This document shows, one piece after another, positions 39,421-47,864 of a DNA stretch of 64,000 nucleotides (positions are counted from its first letter, which is position 1; the number at the start of each line of letters is the position of its first letter). The translations under genes and the position numbers were made by a program. The notes under the pieces were generated by a model. That model searched no databases. It saw only the letters and a program-made list of their open reading frames with translations, and had not been told where the DNA came from. Source of the stretch: Tindallia magadiensis. GTDB taxonomy: Bacteria; Bacillota; Clostridia; Peptostreptococcales; Tindalliaceae. The DNA lies in contig NZ_FOQA01000006.1 of NCBI RefSeq assembly GCF_900113635.1, forward strand, positions 178,814 to 242,813, in the 5' to 3' direction.

Positions 39421-39446
39421 TACGTAATCCATGTGAAAGGGTTGCA
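39421..39446 (-). promoter_or_regulatory. ECF-type promoter of the sigma/anti-sigma operon
   Basis: On the minus strand TGCAAC, a 16-nt spacer and CGTA match the SigW-like pattern TGAAAC-N16-CGTA with one mismatch. The -10 lies about 49 bp upstream of the sigma ATG. Autoregulation by the adjacent ECF factor is inferred. Confidence 0.6.
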
Positions 39447-39463
39447 TTTTTTCAATAAAAAAA

Positions 39464-39483
39464 CGCGACATATTTTTGTCACG
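39464..39483 (-). terminator. Terminator of ptsH
   Basis: CGTGACA pairs with TGTCGCG (one T-G pair) around a 6-nt loop and is followed on the minus strand by seven T. The stem includes the stop codon of ptsH. Confidence 0.75.
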
Positions 39484-39745
39484 CTTCTTTGAAGTTATTT
39501 TCAATTAGTTCTACTATTTTTTCAAAGGCCTGAATTTCATCAGGACCTTTTACGACCAAATGTATTTCTTCACCTTGTCTGACACCCATACTCATAACGT
39601 TCATAATGCTTTTTGCATCGTATACATTGCCACTTCGATAAATATTAATATCTGATTCGAAACGCATGGCATGCTTAACAAGAATAGCGGCTGGCCTAGC
39701 ATGTATTCCTGTTTCATTTTTAATTAGGATGTTTTTTTCCAGCAT
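39479..39745 (-). CDS. ptsH: Phosphocarrier protein HPr
   Basis: HPr of 88 residues with active-site His15 in GIHARPAA and the regulatory Ser46 region KSIMNVMSMGV. An ATG two codons earlier (39751) is open, but the ATG at 39745 puts the histidine at position 15 as in characterised HPr and has better spacing to AAAGG. HPr passes phosphate from enzyme I to sugar EIIA domains and can be phosphorylated on Ser by HPr kinase. It stands alone here, with no ptsI beside it. Confidence 0.93.
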   Translation of the reverse strand: MLEKNILIKNETGIHARPAAILVKHAMRFESDINIYRSGNVYDAKSIMNVMSMGVRQGEEIHLVVKGPDEIQAFEKIVELIENNFKEA

Positions 39746-39867
39746 AAGCATCGATCCTTTCTGCTATGTCATAAACTCAAATGTATGATATCGCTAAAAA
39801 TTTCTGAATTGTCTCATTCTATTGTACCTCATATCTATTAATAAAAAAAGGAAAAGTTCCTATTTTA

Positions 39868-40011
39868 TCAAAGGGACTGCACTCCCAGAAAAATAACTAT
39901 TGCGATCAGTATTACCACAGCCGTCACCACTATTTTAATCACTTTTTTTCCTTTATCTGTTTTTATACTTTTTTTTGCTTGATTGCGTTTGATTTTTCTA
40001 GTTTGAGACAT
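39868..40011 (-). CDS. Small basic single-span membrane protein
   Basis: A 47-residue frame starting MSQTRKIKRNQAKKSIKT: a strongly basic first half and one C-terminal TM segment (IVVTAVVILIAIVIFLGV). GGAGGAGAGGGA sits directly upstream of the ATG at 40011, a strong ribosome site that supports translation. A short stem AGGAA-CTT-TTCCT with seven T follows the stop. No family recognised. Confidence 0.6.
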   Translation of the reverse strand: MSQTRKIKRNQAKKSIKTDKGKKVIKIVVTAVVILIAIVIFLGVQSL

Positions 40012-40122
40012 TCCCTCTCCTCCTGGCATTTTAGAGTTCCATTGAAATGGTTAGATGCTTTCTGTTCCTTATTTACCCTTTTGTCTATTTTCTACTCATT
40101 TCTACTCATTGCTATGCTCGGA

Positions 40123-41358
40123 TTAGATACTACTTCGAAACAACATTTCCTTGTAAATACTCAGAAGAGCTATCAAATCCTGACGTTTTTTTTCTTTTCC
40201 TTTTTTCAGAAAGGTTTCCGGAGGCTTAAATAAGTATGCCATTTTATAGTCATTAGCTTTGTTTTCCTGATGCTTTTCTGGCGATGCCAGAAGGATTTGT
40301 ATCATTTCATCAAAGCCATATAACTGTAATGGTTCGATATCAAAATATTTTGCCATCGCCTCAATAATTGCTATTAAAAGATCTTGATAACAAGCTTCCT
40401 TTGGAAGATCAAAAGTATCGATCATTGTTGGAATAGCTTCTTCCACAAAGGTTCGGTTTAATGCTTTTTTTTGATCTAAGTCCAAGGTTATACAAATTTC
40501 TTTTTGCAATGTATCAGGCCATCTTAAAAGCATTTCCAAAGCTATATCGTCCCTAGGCATGTCATAAAAATAATAAAAGGTTCCATTTAGTGAATCTAAT
40601 ACACGCAATGTATCCAGATAACCTAACTTTAAGTTTCTTCGGCTCTGCTCTTTAGAAAAATTAAGTACTCCTCCCAACTCTCGATTGGGACAAATATAAA
40701 CAATCTCCGCATCTCCAGGATTCACCTTAATAATCCGTCCTCGCCCATAGAGCCGTACAGCATATATTTTAGAGTAATTTTTTCTTAACAGCATATTGAT
40801 TGGTAAGTTATTATAAAAACTACCATCTAAAAAACGTTTTCCATCAAACTTCTTTTCCTTAAACACTGGTAAATACGAAGATGCCATCAAATAATCTGCC
40901 AGTTTTCCTACAGGTACATCCTCCTTAAATAATTCCAATGGAACCATATCTGTTAAAGAATAAGTAACAAACCCAAAGTCCTTTGCTGACTTGCGTATTT
41001 TTTCTTCATTTATCATAGACTGAATAAGCTGGTATAATGGCGAAGTATCAATTCCTGCATTTTTTACTACCCTTCTTATTTCCTCTAGTAAAATACTAAC
41101 ATTTTTTTGATCCAGCTTCCAGTCTGTTATTAACTCGTTAATTTCATCATCAATCGATAAAACTTTATTAGGTTCCACCGTATACCAGGTGTTCCATGCC
41201 AGTTCAAAATCGTCTTGTAGAATCATAGCACCATTTAAAGCTCCTACAGAAGTACCAGTTACTCCAGAAAAGCTAATCCCCTTCTGTCTAAAAGCCTTCC
41301 AGGCACCTATCTGATAGGCACCTTTCCCACCTCCACCTTCTAATGTCAAACCAACCAT
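40123..41358 (-). CDS. Patatin-like phospholipase
   Basis: Protein of 411 residues. Oxyanion loop GGGGKG, nucleophile Ser36 in GTSVG, and the dyad Asp in DGSFYNNLPI. These enzymes hydrolyse acyl esters of phospholipids. A frame 28 codons longer is open, but GAGGAG lies 9 nt before the ATG at 41358 and the catalytic domain begins right there. The C-terminal about 150 residues are not recognised. It stands alone. Confidence 0.87.
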   Translation of the reverse strand: MVGLTLEGGGGKGAYQIGAWKAFRQKGISFSGVTGTSVGALNGAMILQDDFELAWNTWYTVEPNKVLSIDDEINELITDWKLDQKNVSILLEEIRRVVKNAGIDTSPLYQLIQSMINEEKIRKSAKDFGFVTYSLTDMVPLELFKEDVPVGKLADYLMASSYLPVFKEKKFDGKRFLDGSFYNNLPINMLLRKNYSKIYAVRLYGRGRIIKVNPGDAEIVYICPNRELGGVLNFSKEQSRRNLKLGYLDTLRVLDSLNGTFYYFYDMPRDDIALEMLLRWPDTLQKEICITLDLDQKKALNRTFVEEAIPTMIDTFDLPKEACYQDLLIAIIEAMAKYFDIEPLQLYGFDEMIQILLASPEKHQENKANDYKMAYLFKPPETFLKKGKEKKRQDLIALLSIYKEMLFRSSI

Positions 41359-41471
41359 TGCATTTCTCTCCTCATTCGTCAGAAATTCATTTCTTCTTCG
41401 ACTTATCATACTACTTAACTTATTATACCACTTATTCACCATCCTTTTGTTATTCTCTTTTAAAACTCAAA

Positions 41472-41501
41472 AGAAGAGAAGATCAACGCATCTTCTCTTC
41501 T
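41472..41501 (-). terminator. Terminator of the cstA operon
   Basis: A perfect 12-bp stem (AGAAGAGAAGAT and its complement) with loop of six, followed on the minus strand by TTTTGAGTTTT. It lies 30 bp after the cstA stop. Confidence 0.85.
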
Positions 41502-41531
41502 AAGCAAATCATCCTTTTTTATTCTTTTTCC

Positions 41532-43145
41532 TTATTTTTGTTCCGGTGCTTCTGTCTTAAATAAAATACCGAAACCTTCTACAAGAAGAATAATCGCTAA
41601 TACAAATAGAACAACAGGGAATACTACCAATAACCAGTTTTGCTCTATTAGATTTGTTCGTGCAAGGAAGAATAAGGCTACCAAAGTGGCCGCAAACATA
41701 AAGACAATAGGCCCGATAAACATTTTGTATCCTTTGTTAGCTTTTTTAAGCCATACAGCTACAGCCATTAAAGCCAAAGCGGCTAAAAGCTGGTTGGCCG
41801 AACCAAAAATAGGCCATATTAAATCCCAGCTGGTAACGGCTAATAATCCACCTAAAACTACTGTCACACCTGTTGCTGCATACATGTTCGTAAGAACTGG
41901 CTTTGTCTCCGTTGGTTCTTCCGGCTCAAAATACTCTTGTAAGATAAATCTTCCCAGTCGAGTTGCCGTATCCAGACTTGTTAACGCAAACGCGGAAACA
42001 GCTAAGGCAACAAAAGATTTTCCAATTTCAAAAGGTATTCCAAAACTAGTCATAAAAACACCGATACCATCAGAGAATACATTAACAGGTCCACCATCCG
42101 CTAATAGTTCCGTTAATCTGGGGCCTGCTACATAAGCAGCTGTTATAATCGCAATCGTAGCCAGTACTCCTTCTATCAACATTCCACCGTATCCAACTAT
42201 TTTTGCATCACTTTCCTTTGTCAGCTGTTTCGAAGAAGTCCCTGACCCCACCAAAGAATGAAATCCAGAAATGGCACCACAGGCAACGGTAATAAATAAC
42301 ATCGGGAACAAGTATTGTCCACCCACATTAAAGCCCATGTATCCTTCTAACTGGAGGGTTGGTCTGGTTATCAATAATCCCAATACAGCTCCAGCCAACA
42401 TAGCATACAACAAGTAAGCATTCAGATAATCACGAGGTTGCAATAGAATCCATACCGGCGTAACAGAAGCAATAGCAATATACACCAACAAAAATGCAAT
42501 CCAGACATTCCTAGAAAGAACCAAGGGGAACATATTTCCTAAAGCAATACAGGCTAATAGTAGAGCGACGCCAATAACGGAACCAATTCTTAGAGAAAAG
42601 CCTCGTCGATAAACCAAATTCCCGAAACCAACGGCTACTACAATAAACAATAAAGATGCTGTGCCAGCTGCTGGTACGGATACAAATGTATTCGCTACAA
42701 TATTAACAAAAGCAGCTACTACAAGTAAAAGCGTTAACCATGCAAAAATAGAAAACAGTTTTTTTCCTTTTGATCCCATATTGGCTTGGATTACTTCTCC
42801 AATGGACTTTCCATCATGTCGGATGGATGCAAAAAGTGAGCTGTAATCTTGGACTCCTCCAAAGAAAATACTTCCAACAATAATCCATAGCAATACAGGA
42901 ATCCAACCAAATATAGCTGCTGCAATAGGTCCAACAATAGGGCCAGCACCAGCGATCGATGCAAAATGATGACCCAGCAGTACAGCCGAAGAAGCTGGTA
43001 CATAATCGACACCGTCACCTCTCGTATGGGCTGGCGTTGGTTTTGAATCATCAATACCCCACTGTTTGCTCAGCCAGGCGCCATAAGTTACGTAAGCAAT
43101 TAAAAAAGCAACAATTGAAATAAGAACTAATAATAATGCACTCAT
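41532..43145 (-). CDS. cstA: CstA/BtsT-family carbon starvation (pyruvate-type) transporter
   Basis: Polytopic membrane protein of 537 residues with about 14 TM segments; CstA signatures HHFASIAGAGPIVGPIAAA, GSIFFGGVQDYSSLFASIRH and the central SLVGSGTSSKQL. E. coli BtsT and CstA import pyruvate, and a BtsSR-like system lies just upstream, so pyruvate is the likely substrate. GGAGGATCGGT precedes the ATG. It is followed by a strong terminator and preceded by a gene of unknown function 36 bp upstream. Confidence 0.92.
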   Translation of the reverse strand: MSALLLVLISIVAFLIAYVTYGAWLSKQWGIDDSKPTPAHTRGDGVDYVPASSAVLLGHHFASIAGAGPIVGPIAAAIFGWIPVLLWIIVGSIFFGGVQDYSSLFASIRHDGKSIGEVIQANMGSKGKKLFSIFAWLTLLLVVAAFVNIVANTFVSVPAAGTASLLFIVVAVGFGNLVYRRGFSLRIGSVIGVALLLACIALGNMFPLVLSRNVWIAFLLVYIAIASVTPVWILLQPRDYLNAYLLYAMLAGAVLGLLITRPTLQLEGYMGFNVGGQYLFPMLFITVACGAISGFHSLVGSGTSSKQLTKESDAKIVGYGGMLIEGVLATIAIITAAYVAGPRLTELLADGGPVNVFSDGIGVFMTSFGIPFEIGKSFVALAVSAFALTSLDTATRLGRFILQEYFEPEEPTETKPVLTNMYAATGVTVVLGGLLAVTSWDLIWPIFGSANQLLAALALMAVAVWLKKANKGYKMFIGPIVFMFAATLVALFFLARTNLIEQNWLLVVFPVVLFVLAIILLVEGFGILFKTEAPEQK

Positions 43146-43181
43146 ACCGATCCTCCTTTTAGTATTGCGGTTTTTTGTGAT

Positions 43182-43679
43182 TTACTTTGGTGAATATACC
43201 TCCTTAACCTCCTTTCCTCTTTTGTTAAAATATACGCTCCCTGTATCAGCACTAACCAATAAGAGGCGAATATACACCCATCCCTTAAATCCAAAAGCAA
43301 AGCTCTTATTATGCTTCGCCTTTTGAAGTTGCTGAAGGACAACGGCATTCGGTTCTCTTTCCGACACAATAACGCCTGTGATAATGGTAGACATATGTTC
43401 ATCATGAGGACTTACCTTTTCCTCCGTTGCCTTTATTAATACTCTCCAAAATTGATCCAACTCATCTTCGGTTAACTGATCTGTTTTATGTAGAAAAACA
43501 TGTTCGTGATTCTCCATTGCATATACTTTTAACTTTTTACTGGCGAAATAGCGCTCACTTCTGATTTTTGACTGCGCATATAGATTAAATGTCTTTTGTT
43601 GATATTCGTATTCTCTTTCAATGTCAAAATAGTTATAAAGCCGATTTTCTATCAATTCCAGATAGCGATCAAATATCAT
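43182..43679 (-). CDS. Conserved-looking soluble protein of unknown function
   Basis: Protein of 165 residues without TM segments or a domain I recognise. It begins MIFDRYLELIENRLYNYFDI and is rich in Tyr, Glu and Lys, ending in a strand-rich segment (FKGWVYIRLLLVSADTGSVY). AAGGAGTATACC precedes the ATG, so it is clearly a gene. It sits first in the operon with cstA, downstream of the LytTR-type operator, and may be a cytosolic partner of the carrier; that is inference from position. Confidence 0.65.
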   Translation of the reverse strand: MIFDRYLELIENRLYNYFDIEREYEYQQKTFNLYAQSKIRSERYFASKKLKVYAMENHEHVFLHKTDQLTEDELDQFWRVLIKATEEKVSPHDEHMSTIITGVIVSEREPNAVVLQQLQKAKHNKSFAFGFKGWVYIRLLLVSADTGSVYFNKRGKEVKEVYSPK

Positions 43680-43737
43680 GGTATACTCCTTTTACTTTTT
43701 ATTGCCTATACCCACTTAATCCTTTTTTATCAACTTA

Positions 43738-43743
43738 ATTATA
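43738..43743 (-). promoter_or_regulatory. -10 box of the cstA operon
   Basis: TATAAT on the minus strand, 59 bp upstream of the first gene; the -35 position (AGAGAA) is poor, as expected for an activator-dependent promoter with the LytTR-type repeats located upstream. Confidence 0.5.
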
Positions 43744-43796
43744 CTCTTATGTTTTATTGATTCTCTTTTTAATTCTTAACTAGCCTATAAGAAGAG

Positions 43797-43827
43797 TTGA
43801 ACGGTATGTTTTTTTGGTTAAACGGTA
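43797..43827 (-). promoter_or_regulatory. LytTR-type direct-repeat operator
   Basis: On the minus strand TACCGTTTAA (43827-43818) and TACCGTTCAA (43806-43797) repeat with a 21-bp period and an 11-nt spacer. LytTR regulators bind such direct repeats on one face of the helix. It lies between the response regulator gene and the cstA operon, about 54 bp upstream of the -10 box. Confidence 0.6.
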
Positions 43828-43831
43828 ATGC

Positions 43832-44614
43832 TTATCCAATAATATTCATTCTTTCTTTGAAGCTTTTCGTATTATTTCGGCTGACCGGAATCAATCGATT
43901 GCTATCCTCTTCTATTTTAAGTTGCAACGCATTGTTAAACCAAAACAAAACCTCCTTTACTTCCTCTAAGTTGACAAGAAAGCTTCGATGAGTTCGAAAA
44001 AAAGGTGGATCTGGTAGTTTTTCTTCCCATTCCGATAGGGTTAATGTCGAGGTAAAATTTCCTTTTGTTGTGATCACTTTTGTATTTCCCTCTTCCGTTT
44101 CTATGTACAAAATATCTTCTAAATCAATAACATAGAGCCGTTCATCTCTTTCGAGGGTTAATTTCTTTTTACGTTGTTCCTCCTTAAAATGCTCTATTAA
44201 AAGTTTTTCTACCGCTGACAAAGGATTCTGCTGTTGTGCTTCACTCTGTTTTTCACAAGCTTGCATCAAATGCAAAAGTGTTTTTTCAAACCGTCTTTCA
44301 TCAATGGGTTTAAGTAGATAGTCTACTGCCGCATATTCAAAAGCTTTCAGAGCATATTCATCATAGGCTGTCACAAAAACAATTTTCGCATCTACCTCAT
44401 TATTTACCATTTTTTCCGCAACATCCAGACCAGAAATATCCTGTAAATGAATATCCAAAAAGACCACATCATAATCTTCATTTTTTAGTTTGTTCAAAGC
44501 GGCTTCGCCACTGTTAGCCTCTTCAATGATGAAATTGGATTTTCCATACTCACCAAGTAAGGCAACAATCTGTTTTCTTGCGGGCATCTCATCGTCAACC
44601 ACTAATATTTTCAT
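43832..44614 (-). CDS. LytTR-family response regulator (BtsR/LytR-like)
   Basis: Protein of 260 residues: receiver with acidic pair DDE and phospho-Asp in VVFLDIHLQDISG, and a C-terminal LytTR DNA-binding domain (LEDILYIETEEGNTKVITTK, PPFFRTHRSFLVNLEEVKEV, RLIPVSRNNTKSFKERM). The frame is open six codons further up, but AGGAGGAAAGGT points to the ATG at 44614. It starts 10 bp after the sensor kinase stop and lies upstream of the cstA operon, its probable target. Confidence 0.93.
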   Translation of the reverse strand: MKILVVDDEMPARKQIVALLGEYGKSNFIIEEANSGEAALNKLKNEDYDVVFLDIHLQDISGLDVAEKMVNNEVDAKIVFVTAYDEYALKAFEYAAVDYLLKPIDERRFEKTLLHLMQACEKQSEAQQQNPLSAVEKLLIEHFKEEQRKKKLTLERDERLYVIDLEDILYIETEEGNTKVITTKGNFTSTLTLSEWEEKLPDPPFFRTHRSFLVNLEEVKEVLFWFNNALQLKIEEDSNRLIPVSRNNTKSFKERMNIIG

Positions 44615-44624
44615 ACCTTTCCTC

Positions 44625-46319
44625 CTATGCACCTATGGGAAAACGAACCTTTACCTTGGTTCCTTTTCCTTGGTCACTTTCAATTTTCATGCCATAGCTT
44701 TTACCATATAAAGTAGTCAGCCTCTTATGAATATTCACCAACCCTACAGACTTTCGTTCTCCACATTCATAACCTTCTTCCAGCAGCATCGGAATTTTTG
44801 CCTGATCGATACCCGTACCATTATCTTCAATGGTTACCAAGTAATCCTTACCTAGCATGTAAGAAGAAATTTTTACGACTCCCCCTTCTTTTTTGGGCAA
44901 AATTCCATGCAATACCGCATTTTCAACCAAGGGCTGTAGAATTAAAGGTGGCATTTTTATTGATTTTCCATCTTGAAGATCGTATTCCACTCTAAGCCGA
45001 TCTCCAAAACGTGCTTCTTCAATTTCCAAATAAGATTTTATATAGGCTATTTCCTGCTCAAAATCTATTAAATCTCCTTGCGCTGATAAACTTTTTCGAA
45101 ACAGCACCGAAAGTGAATTCAGCAGAAATTTTGCTTTCTTTCCATCAAAAAGCATAAAAGACTGGATGGTATTGATGGCATTAAAAAGGAAGTGGGGGTT
45201 TATTTGAGCCTGCAGTGCCCTCAGTTCTGCATCTACTAGCAGTTTTTCCTGAGTTTCTACACGACTGACTTCTATTTGAGTTGAAAAAAGTTGTGCCAAT
45301 CCCAGTGCCAATTCTTCATCTAAATGAGAGATCGAATGTTCTGCTTCTCTATATAGCTTCAGCGCTCCCACAATTTTATCCTGCTCTTTCAGCGGAACAA
45401 TAACCGCTGCTTTCAGGGGACATCCCTGGTAATGACAATTAATTTCCTCTTTTTTGTTGATGATTCGGTGCACTCCACTTTTTATCACCCCTAAAGTGGC
45501 TCCTGTACCTATTAACTCACCTGTACGGTGATGATCTCCGCCTACACCACGATGAGCAAGAATTTTAGTCTCGTCTGTTATGGACACAGCTGCAATATCA
45601 ATTGTCTGATAAATAATTTCAACCACTTTTCCTGCCACATCTTCCTTTAACCCTTTTCGAAAATAGGGTAACGTCAAATTGGCAATTTTTAAAGCCTTCT
45701 CAGCTTGAATGGCTGCAATTCGTTCCTGTTCCTTGTAGATATTCTCTAATATCCCTACAAACAAGGCAATTCCGATGGAGTTTGCAATAATCATCGGCAC
45801 CGCAATTACCTTTACAAGCGCCAGTGCATCGGTAAAGGGTCTGGCTATAAGAAGTATGATTACCATCTGAGCTGCTTCCGCCAGCATTCCAATCAATAGC
45901 GCATATTTCCATTTCTGCTCTTTATTCCGAAGGTAAAAATGGAAATATCCACCCATAATACCTTCCACTATGGTGGAAATTCCACAGGCTAAAGCTGTAA
46001 ACCCGTCAATATCAATTAGGAAGCGATGCCCCCCTGCTATTAAAGCAGCACCAAATCCTACCAACGGCCCCCCTAACAAAGCTCCCACCATCACCCCTAC
46101 TACCCGAGTATTTGCCAAAGCGCCTTGTACCGGCACTCCATAATAAGTTCCTAGAATTCCTATCAATCCAAAAATAAATGCTAATACCAGCTTATCCATC
46201 ACTCTCGCATTTTTTTTGATAATTAGACGCCTAAAAATTCCAATTTTCGATATGATCACAGCTAATATAATGATCACACCTAATCGATTGATTAAGTCAA
46301 AAAGCATTTCAATCATCAT
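44625..46319 (-). CDS. LytS/BtsS-type sensor histidine kinase
   Basis: Kinase of 564 residues: 5TMR_LYT membrane domain (about 1-200; VVGVMVGALLGGPLVGFGAA, ACGISTIVEGIMGGYFHFYL), GAF-like domain (about 215-355) with Cys in INCHYQGCPLKAAVIVPL, His_kinase (RALQAQINPHFLFNAINTIQ, phospho-His in the NPHF motif) and HATPase (LQPLVENAVLHGI, EDNGTGID). This matches E. coli BtsS, a pyruvate sensor. The pair and the cstA operon behind it look like a pyruvate uptake circuit. Confidence 0.93.
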   Translation of the reverse strand: MMIEMLFDLINRLGVIIILAVIISKIGIFRRLIIKKNARVMDKLVLAFIFGLIGILGTYYGVPVQGALANTRVVGVMVGALLGGPLVGFGAALIAGGHRFLIDIDGFTALACGISTIVEGIMGGYFHFYLRNKEQKWKYALLIGMLAEAAQMVIILLIARPFTDALALVKVIAVPMIIANSIGIALFVGILENIYKEQERIAAIQAEKALKIANLTLPYFRKGLKEDVAGKVVEIIYQTIDIAAVSITDETKILAHRGVGGDHHRTGELIGTGATLGVIKSGVHRIINKKEEINCHYQGCPLKAAVIVPLKEQDKIVGALKLYREAEHSISHLDEELALGLAQLFSTQIEVSRVETQEKLLVDAELRALQAQINPHFLFNAINTIQSFMLFDGKKAKFLLNSLSVLFRKSLSAQGDLIDFEQEIAYIKSYLEIEEARFGDRLRVEYDLQDGKSIKMPPLILQPLVENAVLHGILPKKEGGVVKISSYMLGKDYLVTIEDNGTGIDQAKIPMLLEEGYECGERKSVGLVNIHKRLTTLYGKSYGMKIESDQGKGTKVKVRFPIGA

Positions 46320-46471
46320 CTTTATCGCTTCTCCTTATAGCCTTATAAACACCCTGATAAGCAACCCGACCTTAAAATCCAAAACAAAACCTCCCTGAAT
46401 ATCATCCGGATATCATTTCAGCGAGGTAATAAAAAACCTTATCAAAGGCCAACAAGAAAGATTTTTGCCTT

Positions 46472-46810
46472 TCAAGGCAAATAAGTATGATTTAAGTAAT
46501 AGCCTAACCCCAACAAAAATAATATTCCTAAGATAAACACCCATTGGTATCGAAAAAAAAGTTTCTTAAAGGACTTTTCTTCAGTCTCCGCAAAGGTGAT
46601 TTCAATGGGAGGAAGGGTTTGCCTGCGATGAGCCGCCATTCTCAGATTGGGTTTCATTTGTCCTTTACAACCATAGGTTGTACATTTTCCATTTTCGACC
46701 CAGCACTCACGATGATGAGGCATTTTACAAGCAGAACATAGGATATTTTCCTCACCAACCCGAATAGCTGTCTGGCAGTAAGGGCATATAACCTTATTGT
46801 TAGAAACCAA
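46472..46810 (-). CDS. RING-like zinc-finger protein with C-terminal membrane anchor (candidate E3)
   Basis: Protein of 112 residues. The N-terminal 50 residues hold a binuclear treble-clef pattern: C9-x2-C12, C25-x2-C28, H32/H33, C36, C43, C48 (e.g. CPYCQTAI, CSACKMPHHRECW), as in prokaryotic RING fingers. A basic linker and one C-terminal TM segment (about 89-107) follow. TTG start 6 bp after the JAB gene, with GGGAG about 11 nt before it. Last gene of the ubiquitin-like operon; it could act as E3 or adaptor that brings the machinery to the membrane. Enzyme role is inferred. Confidence 0.75.
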   Translation of the reverse strand: MVSNNKVICPYCQTAIRVGEENILCSACKMPHHRECWVENGKCTTYGCKGQMKPNLRMAAHRRQTLPPIEITFAETEEKSFKKLFFRYQWVFILGILFLLGLGYYLNHTYLP

Positions 46811-46816
46811 TGAAAC

Positions 46817-47806
46817 TCACTCTCCCATCGGATGGTATAAAAGCAACCTTTGTCCAATTTCCAAACTGTCTGGATCTTCTAAATGATTGAGACGCATTAA
46901 GTATTGATATTCAAAAGGATTATCATAGAATTGTCTGCTGATAGACCAGAGACTGTCCCCCGTTTGAACCGTATAAAAAAACAATCTCTCTTCCGTATAA
47001 TTTTCCACCTGTTTTTCTAACTGAGAAACTTGTTTCTGAAGCTCCTCAACATTCGTCTGATAATCGTGAATGATTTCATGTAATCCTATGATTTTTTCGT
47101 CCTGACTTTCACTCATCTCTTTATCGATTGATGCATTAGAATCTAAACGATGTATATTTGTCACCAGTAACAGCGCAATACTAATACTAAGAGCGGCGAT
47201 TAGTTTTTTTTCTTTGGCAGCATATTCCTTAATCGGTTTTTCTACGACACTCTTTTCGTTAATAGATTTTTCTTTTACCGGTTTGTCGGACGAAGAAACT
47301 ACCAGCTTTTGAGAAGAAAATGACGTATAGTCTGTCGCTGCAATCCGGCCCTGATCCCAACGATAAAACCCGCATTTTTTTTGAATAGGATCAACCACAT
47401 AGGCTATTTGCCAAGGTAAGTTAAAAAAATTCTCATGAATAAACAAGTCATATTTTGATAGAAAAATACCAAAACCGGGATGTGTATGAAACCATCCTAC
47501 GATGTTTTCTTCAGGAAAAAAAGCTTCTTTATCCTGATGAATTTTATCCCAGGTGTCGTGAGTAAAGGTAAGAGAAGTTTTATCAGCTGTTGTATTTTCA
47601 GCGGCCAACATACCCGAAACAATGAGGGTTTGTCCATTTGTTCTTTCTTCCATTTTTCCCAGCAAAACGCCACCCAATTCCGTGTTGGTATCTGTTGCCG
47701 CATAACGGTCTATTTGGCGTTGCACTTCTTTATCAAACTTTATTGTAAATGTTTCAGATGGTTTTTCCAGTGATTTGGATTCCCCCAGTTCAATATCAAA
47801 CTCCAC
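46817..47806 (-). CDS. Membrane-anchored JAMM/JAB isopeptidase with LysM domain
   Basis: Protein of 329 residues. The N-terminal JAB/MPN domain has the complete JAMM motif: E43 (TELGG), H107-x-H109 (WFHTHPG), S117 and D120, the zinc ligands of deubiquitinases. A Lys/Glu/Ser-rich linker, one TM segment (about 202-218), a coiled coil (about 243-273) and a C-terminal LysM (about 275-325) follow. The enzyme is predicted cytosolic, with LysM outside on peptidoglycan. A TTG at 47812 is 1 nt from the AAGGAG and is rejected; the GTG at 47806 has 7-nt spacing. It would process or remove the ubiquitin-like protein. Confidence 0.88.
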   Translation of the reverse strand: MEFDIELGESKSLEKPSETFTIKFDKEVQRQIDRYAATDTNTELGGVLLGKMEERTNGQTLIVSGMLAAENTTADKTSLTFTHDTWDKIHQDKEAFFPEENIVGWFHTHPGFGIFLSKYDLFIHENFFNLPWQIAYVVDPIQKKCGFYRWDQGRIAATDYTSFSSQKLVVSSSDKPVKEKSINEKSVVEKPIKEYAAKEKKLIAALSISIALLLVTNIHRLDSNASIDKEMSESQDEKIIGLHEIIHDYQTNVEELQKQVSQLEKQVENYTEERLFFYTVQTGDSLWSISRQFYDNPFEYQYLMRLNHLEDPDSLEIGQRLLLYHPMGE

Positions 47807-47864
47807 GGGCAATCTCCTTTCCTGGTATTTACTTTTACTCCGTTAGTCTCTTTTTCAACTGTTT

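Noticed and set aside
46464..46481. Hairpin TTTGCCTT...AAGGCAAA at the end of the RING-like gene
   Set aside because: It overlaps the stop codon and is followed by AATC rather than a T-run; a short CCTT-TGAT-AAGG stem with six T at about 46430-46446 is a slightly better end but too weak to list.
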